Shown one piece after another: positions 42,041 to 50,166 of a DNA stretch of 64,000 nucleotides (position 1 is the first letter of the stretch; every line of letters starts with the position of its first letter). Below the pieces are notes generated by a model. The model saw only the letters and a list, made by a program, of their open reading frames with translations, was not told where the DNA came from and did not search any database. The translations under genes and the position numbers were made by a program. Source of the stretch: RGIG1959 sp045604545 (GTDB lineage Bacteria; Bacillota; Clostridia; Oscillospirales; Acutalibacteraceae); NCBI GenBank assembly GCA_045604545.1, contig JAZUOG010000057.1, forward strand, positions 1 through 64,000, in the 5' to 3' direction.

Positions 42041-44569
42041 ATGAGTCAAAAGAACCTAACTATAAAAAAAGGCCAAGAGCATATGCTTAGTTTTTCAAAT
42101 AATATTTATGACGAAGATGCATTTATGTATCCGGCTTATCAACAGGCTTTATCTGCTCTTTTAGAAATTGTAAATCATGCGAAACATTTTGGCGATCTGG
42201 AGTTTTCACAAGAACTATATGGATATTCACAGAATATCATTGCTTTTTCTGGAAAACGTGGCCAAGGCAAGACCAGTACAATGATATCATTTTCTAGTGC
42301 TATGTCGTTAAACGGATTGCAAAACAAAGAATTTGAAGAGTGTAGGTTTGAGGTGTTACCTGCTTTTGATCCTACAATCATGGAAAAAGAACAGAGTGTT
42401 TTATCTGTGATTCTATCTCGCATGTATAAATTGGCAGAGACGAAATGGAATGTTTGCTTATCTTCAACAAGTGCATGTGGTAATACTATAACTGAAGCGC
42501 AAAAGAATGATTTGTTAAATATGTTTCAAAAGGTTCTTACAAATATTAATGCCATAAAATATCGTAAGGGCAAGGATATTAAAGGTTTATTAGAGATTGA
42601 TGAAATAAGTGATAGTGCGGTACTAAAAGAAAATTTATATTATTTAACACAAGAATTGCTTAAATTTGGATCTGACAAACGACGGAAATCGCACCAGTTT
42701 TTAGTAATACAGTTGGATGATACTGATTTTCAAGTAGAAAAAGGATATGATATATTAGAGGATATTCGGAAGTTTCTTAGTATTCCCAATGTTATTGTGT
42801 TATTAGCTACAGACATGAACATGTTGAGAACTGTCGTCTTACAGCATTATATCACAGAGTTTAAAGATGGACTTTCCCATAATATTATTGATTCTGGCGA
42901 ATTGCGAGAGGTAGAAAGTAAATATATTGACAAGTTTATACCTCCTACACATGTGATTCATTTGCCCAAACTTGACGAGTGTATATTACGTTATGGAAAT
43001 AAAGTCAATATTGCATATTGTGATGAAGAGGGTAATAATTTACTTCTAAATTCTTCAAGTTATAAACTTCCGCAAAACAAATTATCAGCGCAAGAGTTGA
43101 TTTTAAGATTTATTTATAGAAAAACAGGTATTGCATTTGCGGCACCATCTACATATTATCATAATATCATCCCCACGACGTTGCGAGGACTTTTACAATT
43201 GTTGCGAGTTTTATCAACGATGAAAGATGTGCCCGTGGTTTGTGTAGATAATAACACAAGCACGCAACAACTGAAAGAAGTACTTAAAGAGAAAGTGGAT
43301 GTATTAGAGACGAATCTTCCGCTTTTTGAGAATTATTTTGTTAATGAGTGGGCTGAGGCAAAGCTTTCAAAAAACCATGCAAAAGTAATAAGAAATATGA
43401 TTAATATGGTTCCTAATGATCGTATTGTCCATATTACAAAACAACTTAAAGAGATATACCCATTTGTTGAATATCCAAATACTTCATTAGGTGAATATCC
43501 TGATTTTATTCTATTTCTAAATAATATTCTTTCTCTAAATCGAGAAAGACAAGATTATTGTTTTATATTTGCGATCCGTGCATATCTCACCATATTAAAT
43601 CATAAAGCCGCGGTACAGCAAATGCGCAAAACAATTGATGAACATAAAGAGGGCTTGTTAGTGTTTGATTTTTCACCTCGTATTACTGCGCTTCCAAGGT
43701 CTTATTATGTACCGGAAAACCTATTTGAATACTATGGCAGTAAAATGATTGTGTTGCAGAAGGAAAGCTTTGTTGTTGATGATCACTTGGGAAAAATAGC
43801 TAACTATTTATTAACTGAGGTCAGTATTGGAGATCAACAGTATTTTTGCTTTAATTTCATGAATATTCTGACTTTAACATTATCATATGGCGCCTCTGAT
43901 TTTGTAGACTTGATTAATAAAGAAACATCTCAACAATGGTTGTATGATGTACAAATGGCGGCACTATATGTAGCGTGTAATCTGGATGTTCAAGATAAAA
44001 TATACAAAGCGTTTGATGAAACACGAGACGAACCTGGAGAAGCATTGACCTATAAAGATACAGTGGAGAGACTATATGCACGTATGGGTCAAGTAATTTC
44101 GGCTATAAATTGTAGTGTTTCTGAAGTTCATAGTATGGTAGAGCATGATATGGTTGAATTAATAGATTGTTTGAATGTAAAAGATGAAACTGCATATATC
44201 GCAGAGACTATTGCAAAGTTTTTTGAGATGATTGACAGAAAATACGGAACAAGGAGTCGCGTTTTAATAAGGCGATTAGTTGATATTTACAGTGATTTTT
44301 TATCTGTGGCAGAAAAACTTAGCGAGGGAACTGTATATGAAGAATTAGAAAACGCGGTATTTGGCTTGATTAACAGAAGCGAAGATTTTAATCGAATAGT
44401 AAGAAGTCGGTATGGTTATGATGTGGGGTTTGATTTTTCAAATCTGGATTTTTCAAGTATGTCCGAAGACGATTTTTCAACAATTTTCCAAAAACAGTTT
44501 AGCAAAATTTGTCGTATGTTAAATATTAACATGCGGAGCATTAAACGAATGTGTGATAGGAGAGAATGA
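42041..44569 (+). CDS. rdrA: RADAR ATPase RdrA
   Basis: RdrA is the ATPase of RADAR, a two-protein anti-phage system in which RdrA and RdrB form large assemblies and nucleosides or RNA are deaminated during infection. The 842-residue protein has a Walker A loop FSGKRGQGKTSTM (about 69-81), a Walker B LVIQLDD (about 221-227) and a sensor strand VIVLLATDMNML (about 251-262), followed by a long helical C-terminal region. Length and position beside a giant deaminase fit RdrA. The ATG at 42041 or the GTG at 42038 may start it; AAAAGGGG ends 7-10 bases upstream. Very AT-rich. It overlaps rdrB by 4 bases. Confidence 0.87.
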   Translation: MSQKNLTIKKGQEHMLSFSNNIYDEDAFMYPAYQQALSALLEIVNHAKHFGDLEFSQELYGYSQNIIAFSGKRGQGKTSTMISFSSAMSLNGLQNKEFEECRFEVLPAFDPTIMEKEQSVLSVILSRMYKLAETKWNVCLSSTSACGNTITEAQKNDLLNMFQKVLTNINAIKYRKGKDIKGLLEIDEISDSAVLKENLYYLTQELLKFGSDKRRKSHQFLVIQLDDTDFQVEKGYDILEDIRKFLSIPNVIVLLATDMNMLRTVVLQHYITEFKDGLSHNIIDSGELREVESKYIDKFIPPTHVIHLPKLDECILRYGNKVNIAYCDEEGNNLLLNSSSYKLPQNKLSAQELILRFIYRKTGIAFAAPSTYYHNIIPTTLRGLLQLLRVLSTMKDVPVVCVDNNTSTQQLKEVLKEKVDVLETNLPLFENYFVNEWAEAKLSKNHAKVIRNMINMVPNDRIVHITKQLKEIYPFVEYPNTSLGEYPDFILFLNNILSLNRERQDYCFIFAIRAYLTILNHKAAVQQMRKTIDEHKEGLLVFDFSPRITALPRSYYVPENLFEYYGSKMIVLQKESFVVDDHLGKIANYLLTEVSIGDQQYFCFNFMNILTLTLSYGASDFVDLINKETSQQWLYDVQMAALYVACNLDVQDKIYKAFDETRDEPGEALTYKDTVERLYARMGQVISAINCSVSEVHSMVEHDMVELIDCLNVKDETAYIAETIAKFFEMIDRKYGTRSRVLIRRLVDIYSDFLSVAEKLSEGTVYEELENAVFGLINRSEDFNRIVRSRYGYDVGFDFSNLDFSSMSEDDFSTIFQKQFSKICRMLNINMRSIKRMCDRRE

Positions 44570-47223
44570 TGGATATAATCCAAAAATCACTAGATATTTT
44601 GTTTAGACGAATTCCCCCAGAGCGGATTTTGGATGTCTTGCAAAAAAGTACTAATGGATTAAGAATGCAGTCTCCTTTGATTTCACAAAAGCTTTTTTTG
44701 AGATATGCTGATATTGAGCATGGCGGGTACTCCGAAGATGAACAAGTTCAATTATATAGATACATAGAAGATCTTATAGTTTCTAGAGCGAGAGAACTGC
44801 GTGTATTTCCATCGGTATTCTTGTTGTTAATTGATTTTGGGCAGGAAGTACTTACTAACAAGGGCGAGCAACCTTTGTGTAAATCGAATCAAGTTAAACG
44901 TTGGCGAGAAATGTATCATTTGTTGGGACAGGATTTATTCGTATGTGCTTATTTGGCATATTGTGATGTTGCATCTTCCACAAAACGGACTTGTTTCACG
45001 TGGCCGGCCACGATAAAAACAGATAATACCGTGCTTGACAAAATGTTAGATGAGGGACTTGCTGAAAACCACTATCATTTAAATGGTTCAACTCAATCTT
45101 TTTCGCTATCATGGTGTAAGTTGATGAATTATCCGGACGAAGTCCAGGAGTGGATTAAAGGATTTCCTGTTCTACTACAAACGGTAGTAGGACGAGGTCC
45201 AGAGGATAATGTTTTACCCATTAACGAGCGAATCATGTTAGCGTGTATGATTAGAACTATTCTTTTCAAAGCAATACACGCATCAGATTTTTGTGATTGT
45301 CGTGAAAAGTTTGATTGTTTAAAAGAGTTTCATAAGGGGATGATTGAACGATTTAATAATGTTAGTTATGCTATTAAAGCAACCGATTTGTTAAGGCTTT
45401 CTTATGGGGCGAAAATTCCTTTACCTGACGGAACAACAGCATGTATGGATTATGCGTTGGATTCCTGTGTGTTTTCGACGTCTTCAGATTCGCCGTTCCG
45501 AATATTAGCAGGTGAACGCCATTTTTTATATCAATGCTTTATTGCATGTTTTTCGGGTGAATTTGGGGAGATAGAACAAAAGCTTTTGTATTTTTACTTG
45601 TTAGTTAAATCTAGTTTCAGAGGTGAAATGATTCAAGTAAATAAACAAGTGGGTTTCCAAAATTTTTCAAATTATGAGCGTAGGAAGGATCTAATTTGGG
45701 AGAATGATCCTTACTGGTGGGAAGCGTATCGAATTGCGATAAATGCTCCAATAAAAGTCGGTGCGGTTAGATCTCTAGAAGCACGCTTTTGTCCTACCCT
45801 AACCAAAGAACAGCTCTATGAAAGAGTGCGAAAATATGACAAAGCGAAATGGTTTGCAGATCAGCCGTTTTTTACATCATTAAATAATCATAATCAATTG
45901 ATTGAGTCAAAGGTCATCAGCGATAAAGGACATAATGATGAGCCTCATTTTTATGTGTTGCATTATCCAAAACAGAAAGATGACGATTTCGATAAATTGC
46001 CTAGCTTTTGTTTGAGATGCAGACATGAAGATTTGAGAGATGATGTAAAAAAAAGAACTATTGCAACTGTTGAAGCATTATCAAAGGATTCGTATCTATG
46101 TAGCCGTATACGTGGTATAGACGGTTGTGCAAATGAAGTGCTGTGCCGCCCTGAGGTATTTGCAAATGCATTTAGGTATATACGAAATGTGGATTTATCC
46201 TCAAACGCCAAAGTCCTTTCATTGTTATCCGCTCCTGTCAGTCGGATATCCGCAACCTATCATGCTGGTGAAGATTTTTATGATATTGTGGATGGTTTGC
46301 GTGCTATTGATGAGTCAATTTTGTTTTTGGAATTGGCAAGGGGAGATAGAATTGGACATGCTTTAGCACTAGGTGTTGATCCTCAAACACATTACCACTT
46401 GAAACTAAATAGCGTTGTGATTCCGAAGCAGAATTATTTAGACAATTTGGTATGGTTGCTTTACCGAGCAAGGGAACTTAATGTTGAAATTAATTCGCAT
46501 CAATATGGGATTATGAAACAAGAAGCATTACACTTATTACGCGAAATATATGGTGATGCAATTTATAAACACCAGTGGAATGTAACATTACAAGAGTATT
46601 ATTATAGTATGAAATTAAGAGGAGATGATCCATCATTATATAAAACTACTACTTATAAACCTAAAGTGTTTTTTGGGTGTAATTATGATCGTTATCAAAT
46701 CAGTCAAAAGCACATTGAATTGTTGGCGTTAAGACAGGATGATACGATCACAGGACTTTATTACTATTATCAATATGGTCACAAAGAAAAAATTGAAGGC
46801 GCAAAACCAATAATTGTTCCGATAAAATATGAATATATCGATTTGGTACGAAAAATACAAGATGCTATGCAAATAATGATTGAAGAGAAAGGAATAATTG
46901 TAGAATGCAACCCGACATCAAATGTGTTGATAGGTACATTTGGTGACTATGCTAAACACCCAATCTTTCGGTTTTATAGTATTAAATCGAAAGAAGATAA
47001 AGAGGGGGATGGATCCTCGATACAGATGCATGTATGTATTAATACGGATGATTTGGGTGTGTTTGATACATCACTAGAATTTGAATATGCTCTTTTATAT
47101 AGTGCTTTAAAGGAGCAATGTGATGTGAACGGAAATCCAAAGTATTCATCAGTTGAAATAATACAATATTTAGACGATATCAGAAAAATGGGATTGCAAG
47201 CCATCTTTCCTAAAAACAATTAA
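44566..47223 (+). CDS. rdrB: RADAR adenosine deaminase RdrB
   Basis: The 885-residue protein is a greatly enlarged adenosine deaminase. All active-site blocks are present and ordered: the metal pair HYHLNGS (H169, H171), YHAGEDF (H566, E569), DRIGHALALG (H598), CNPTSN, and CINTDDLG (D828, D829). Such size with an upstream RdrA-type ATPase is specific to RdrB, which converts adenosine, adenine nucleotides or RNA adenines to inosine forms; published reports differ on the main substrate. It begins with tandem ATGs after AGGAG, overlapping the rdrA stop (ATGA). A terminator follows. Confidence 0.92.
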   Translation: MMDIIQKSLDILFRRIPPERILDVLQKSTNGLRMQSPLISQKLFLRYADIEHGGYSEDEQVQLYRYIEDLIVSRARELRVFPSVFLLLIDFGQEVLTNKGEQPLCKSNQVKRWREMYHLLGQDLFVCAYLAYCDVASSTKRTCFTWPATIKTDNTVLDKMLDEGLAENHYHLNGSTQSFSLSWCKLMNYPDEVQEWIKGFPVLLQTVVGRGPEDNVLPINERIMLACMIRTILFKAIHASDFCDCREKFDCLKEFHKGMIERFNNVSYAIKATDLLRLSYGAKIPLPDGTTACMDYALDSCVFSTSSDSPFRILAGERHFLYQCFIACFSGEFGEIEQKLLYFYLLVKSSFRGEMIQVNKQVGFQNFSNYERRKDLIWENDPYWWEAYRIAINAPIKVGAVRSLEARFCPTLTKEQLYERVRKYDKAKWFADQPFFTSLNNHNQLIESKVISDKGHNDEPHFYVLHYPKQKDDDFDKLPSFCLRCRHEDLRDDVKKRTIATVEALSKDSYLCSRIRGIDGCANEVLCRPEVFANAFRYIRNVDLSSNAKVLSLLSAPVSRISATYHAGEDFYDIVDGLRAIDESILFLELARGDRIGHALALGVDPQTHYHLKLNSVVIPKQNYLDNLVWLLYRARELNVEINSHQYGIMKQEALHLLREIYGDAIYKHQWNVTLQEYYYSMKLRGDDPSLYKTTTYKPKVFFGCNYDRYQISQKHIELLALRQDDTITGLYYYYQYGHKEKIEGAKPIIVPIKYEYIDLVRKIQDAMQIMIEEKGIIVECNPTSNVLIGTFGDYAKHPIFRFYSIKSKEDKEGDGSSIQMHVCINTDDLGVFDTSLEFEYALLYSALKEQCDVNGNPKYSSVEIIQYLDDIRKMGLQAIFPKNN

Positions 47224-47226
47224 TAT

Positions 47227-47261
47227 AAAATAAGCCACCCATATTGTGGGTGGCTTATTTT
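47227..47261 (+). terminator. Terminator of the RADAR operon
   Basis: AAAATAAGCCACCCA pairs with TGGGTGGCTTATTTT around TATTG. It ends only 4 bases before the parA ribosome binding site. Confidence 0.85.
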
Positions 47262-47280
47262 ATTGGAAGGAGGAAGTTCT

Positions 47281-48099
47281 ATGAAACCCAAAGTCATCGC
47301 GATTGCGAATCAGAAAGGAGGCGTAGGAAAAAGCACAAGCGTGTACAACATCGGTGCAGGGTTAGCGCTGAACGGCAAACGGGTATTGCTTGTGGATGTC
47401 GATCCGCAAGGCGATCTCACGAAAATGCTGGGACAGCGAAGACCGCACGAGATGCCTATTACGCTTGCAAACTGTATGAATAATGTGGTTGCCGGGGATA
47501 CCGGTCAAGATCATCCTGAGATACTTCATCACAAGGAGGGTTTTGACTATGTTCCCGGCAATCGCTGTTTATCGGCGGTAGAAGTGAGCCTTGTCAATGT
47601 CATGAGCCGCGAAACGGTCTTAAAACGGTATATAGATACTGTTAAAAAAGATTATGACTATGTGTTGCTCGATTGCCGTCCGTCGCTCGGTATGCTCGTC
47701 ATCAATGCCTTGTCCGCTTCGGATTATGTTCTTATTCCCGTACAAGCGGACTATTTGGCGGCAGAAGATATGACCGAATTGCTCGGCACTGTCGCACAAG
47801 TGAAACGGCAGATCAATCCGCAGTTAAAGGTCGGCGGCATTTTTCTCACCATGACCAACGATACCAATTTTCGCAAAGACATCGTACAAGCCGTGCGACA
47901 GAATTTCGGACAGCACTTTCCCGTGTTCCAGACCGTCATTCCTTCGACGGTGCGATTGGCAGAAATCAGTACCGCCGATAAAAGCATTTTCAAACACGAT
48001 CCTCACGGCAAAGCCGCAAAAGCGTATGCCGATCTTGTAAAGGAGGTGCAGGGCATTGGCGAAAAACAACGCGGGAAACCTCTTGACGTCGGTCGATGA
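47281..48099 (+). CDS. parA: ParA family partition ATPase
   Basis: ParA-type ATPases help maintain excised or replicating elements. The 272-residue protein has the deviant Walker A NQKGGVGKSTS (about 10-20), LLVDVDPQGDLTKML, and the Walker B DYVLLDCRPSLGML. The ATG at 47281 has AAGGAGG 8 bases upstream. No promoter fits between the RADAR terminator and this gene, so it may depend on read-through or a promoter inside rdrB. It overlaps parB by 44 bases. Confidence 0.92.
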   Translation: MKPKVIAIANQKGGVGKSTSVYNIGAGLALNGKRVLLVDVDPQGDLTKMLGQRRPHEMPITLANCMNNVVAGDTGQDHPEILHHKEGFDYVPGNRCLSAVEVSLVNVMSRETVLKRYIDTVKKDYDYVLLDCRPSLGMLVINALSASDYVLIPVQADYLAAEDMTELLGTVAQVKRQINPQLKVGGIFLTMTNDTNFRKDIVQAVRQNFGQHFPVFQTVIPSTVRLAEISTADKSIFKHDPHGKAAKAYADLVKEVQGIGEKQRGKPLDVGR

Positions 48100-48985
48100 A
48101 TTGTTCACCACGCAAGCCGAACGCGACGAAGCACAGCGCGAAGCGGTACGGGATATCCCGATTGCCGAAATCAGCGATTTTCCCGATCATCCGTTTCAAG
48201 TGCGTATGGACGAGGAAATGAACCGTATGGTGGAAAGTATCACCGAATACGGTGTGATGGTACCCGCCCTTGTGCGACCGAAAGCGGACGGCGGGTATGA
48301 AATGATCGCAGGACACCGACGAAAAGCCGCCGCAAGAACCGCAGGCAAAACGCATTTGCCGTGTATTGTACGCGATCTGACTGACGAAGAAGCCACTATT
48401 ATTATGGTAGACTCCAATCTGCAACGCGAAACGATCTTACCGTCGGAAAAAGCCTTTGCGTATAAAATGAAACTGGACGCAATGCGACGGCAAGGATCAC
48501 GCACCGATTTAACTTCTGTCCCAGTGGGACAGAAGTTAGGGATCACGTCAAGAGAACTATTGGCAGACAATTCTCCCGACAGCACCACGCAAATCCAACG
48601 CTATATCCGTCTTACCAATTTAACACCCGAATTGTTGCAACTGGTGGACGATGGCAGAATGGCCATGCGCCCTGCGGTGGAACTGTCTTACCTTACTGAA
48701 AAAGAACAGCAAGATGTATATGAACTCATCGAACTGGAGGAATGTACACCCTCACACGCACAAGCGATCAAAATGCGGAAATTCTCGCAGATGAGGCAGT
48801 TGACACCCGAAGTCATCTTGTCGATCCTGCAAGAAACAAAGCCAAACCAAAAAGAAAAATTCCAAATCCCACGCGACCGTATCAGTAAATTTTTCAAGCC
48901 GGGGACGCCCGCACAAAACATTGAAGATACGATCGTAAAGGCGCTCGAACTGTATCGGAGGCGACAGCGAGAACAAAACCGATGA
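48056..48985 (+). CDS. parB: ParB/RepB/Spo0J family partition protein
   Basis: ParB binds parS sites and loads ParA. The 309-residue protein has the ParB N-terminal nuclease-like fold (IPIAEISDFPDHPFQVRMD, EMIAGHRRKAAARTAG, VDSNLQRETILPSEKAFAYK), a helix-turn-helix region (LGITSRELLADNSPDSTTQI, IRLTNLTPELL) and a C-terminal tail. The start is the TTG at 48056 with GGAGG 9 bases upstream, inside the 3' end of parA. A 29-base palindrome lies within the coding sequence near residues 152-161. Confidence 0.9.
   Translation: MAKNNAGNLLTSVDELFTTQAERDEAQREAVRDIPIAEISDFPDHPFQVRMDEEMNRMVESITEYGVMVPALVRPKADGGYEMIAGHRRKAAARTAGKTHLPCIVRDLTDEEATIIMVDSNLQRETILPSEKAFAYKMKLDAMRRQGSRTDLTSVPVGQKLGITSRELLADNSPDSTTQIQRYIRLTNLTPELLQLVDDGRMAMRPAVELSYLTEKEQQDVYELIELEECTPSHAQAIKMRKFSQMRQLTPEVILSILQETKPNQKEKFQIPRDRISKFFKPGTPAQNIEDTIVKALELYRRRQREQNR
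48510..48538. promoter_or_regulatory. Palindrome inside parB, candidate parS
   Basis: TAACTTCTGTCCCA and TGGGACAGAAGTTA are perfect 14-base arms around one base, within the codons for LTSVPVGQKLG. Partition proteins often bind palindromes in or near their own genes, so this could be the centromere-like site. The sequence differs from the Bacillus parS I know. Confidence 0.5.
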
Positions 48986-49129
48986 CCACTAACAAGGGAG
49001 TGGTTTACCCAAAAACAGCGAAAAACACGGGAAACTGCGGCGTTTTTGTTGTTCCCCCTCTCCACACCTCTCCCCCTCAATAACTACCTGTGACTGCCTG
49101 AAAAAGATAATATTAGAGGGCGGGCATCC

Positions 49130-49158
49130 TTGCTAAATCGGCACACAAGGCGTACAAT
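49130..49158 (+). promoter_or_regulatory. Sigma-A promoter of the lipoprotein gene
   Basis: TTGCTA (49130-49135), a 17-base spacer and TACAAT (49153-49158), 24 bases before the ATG. Confidence 0.7.
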
Positions 49159-49181
49159 TTTCCACAGAGGAGGCGAACCGA

Positions 49182-50018
49182 ATGAAAAAACTGCTTATCA
49201 CGATGCTTGCACTGATGCTGGTGGTGACGTGTTGTTCTTGCTCACCGAAAACAGCACCGGATACACCGAAACCGAACACCGATAACCCGACATTGATCGT
49301 GGATCCCACAGACGATGCGGCGTTATCCACAACCACCTTTTTTTCAGCAGAGAACAGCACGGTTTTCACAACCGAAACCACGGCTGTCACCACAAGTGTG
49401 ACGGATACCACGAAGCAACCGACGAAAACATCGCACGATACCACATCGTCGAAAACGGCGGCGAAAACAACCAAAGCTACCACAAAGTCGGAAACGGTGA
49501 CAACCAAGAAAACCACAGCGGCAACCACGGTGACAACGCGTACCGCCAAAAAGACCACGCAAACAACGGTCACGGCGCCGACAACGAAAACAACCACAAA
49601 GGCACCGACTACTACGCGTACAACGGTCAAGCCGACTACGGCGAAACCGACCACAACAAAAACCACCGTAAAAACAACCACTACCACCACACGGACAACC
49701 ACCAAAGCAACAACCACCACAACGGCAGCACCGCGTACGATGACGATCAGCGAAGCCGAAAGCTATGCCAATTCGTATCTGCAAAGCCTCGGTATGGAAA
49801 TCGACTACTCGGCAACACCGAGCAATGCGGCGTACCTGCCGCCGATGACGTGGGACGAAGGTGACACCTACGAAGCGATGAAAGCGCGTATCCGTTCGCA
49901 CATCGACAACACCATCGCGTGGCGTGGTTTGCAAACGGGAGATCCGATGCGAGCCGTCGCGGAATACCATCCGAATGAATACGACAGCACCTACGGCTGG
50001 CTGTACATTCTCCACTAA
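49182..50018 (+). CDS. Putative lipoprotein with threonine-rich stalk
   Basis: The 278-residue protein begins with a signal peptide ending in a cysteine cluster (LVVTCCSCSPK) that probably includes the lipobox cysteine. Residues about 50-185 are almost entirely Thr, Lys, Ala and Ser in short repeats (TTTKAPTTTRTT), an extended, possibly glycosylated stalk. A small folded domain follows (MTISEAESYANSYLQSLGME to YGWLYILH) that I do not recognise. It lies between parB and the adhesin gene, has its own promoter and terminator, and is probably displayed on the host cell surface. Confidence 0.8.
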   Translation: MKKLLITMLALMLVVTCCSCSPKTAPDTPKPNTDNPTLIVDPTDDAALSTTTFFSAENSTVFTTETTAVTTSVTDTTKQPTKTSHDTTSSKTAAKTTKATTKSETVTTKKTTAATTVTTRTAKKTTQTTVTAPTTKTTTKAPTTTRTTVKPTTAKPTTTKTTVKTTTTTTRTTTKATTTTTAAPRTMTISEAESYANSYLQSLGMEIDYSATPSNAAYLPPMTWDEGDTYEAMKARIRSHIDNTIAWRGLQTGDPMRAVAEYHPNEYDSTYGWLYILH

Positions 50019-50041
50019 CCACAACTGAATATCGCGTATCA

Positions 50042-50076
50042 CAAAGGGCAATCGACTATCGGTTGCCCTTTTTTGT
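50042..50076 (+). terminator. Terminator of the lipoprotein gene
   Basis: AAAGGGCAAtCGA and TCGgTTGCCCTTTTTT form a stem with a T-run. Confidence 0.8.
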
Positions 50077-50085
50077 TACCCATTC

Positions 50086-50126
50086 AACGCTGTTTCAAGC
50101 AATTTCGGGATTGCTTGAACGGCGTT
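50086..50126 (+). promoter_or_regulatory. Second strong hairpin before the adhesin gene
   Basis: AACGCTGTTTCAAGCAAT pairs almost perfectly with ATTGCTTGAACGGCGTT around TTCGGG and is followed by TTTTATATATA. It could be a second terminator or an attenuator of the adhesin gene. Confidence 0.55.
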
Positions 50127-50166
50127 TTTATATATACCACCAAACAAAGAAAGGATTGATTCTGAC

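Noticed and set aside
49400..49740. ACA/ACC-rich low-complexity tract considered as a DNA repeat element
   Set aside because: It is the threonine-rich stalk of a lipoprotein in an intact frame.
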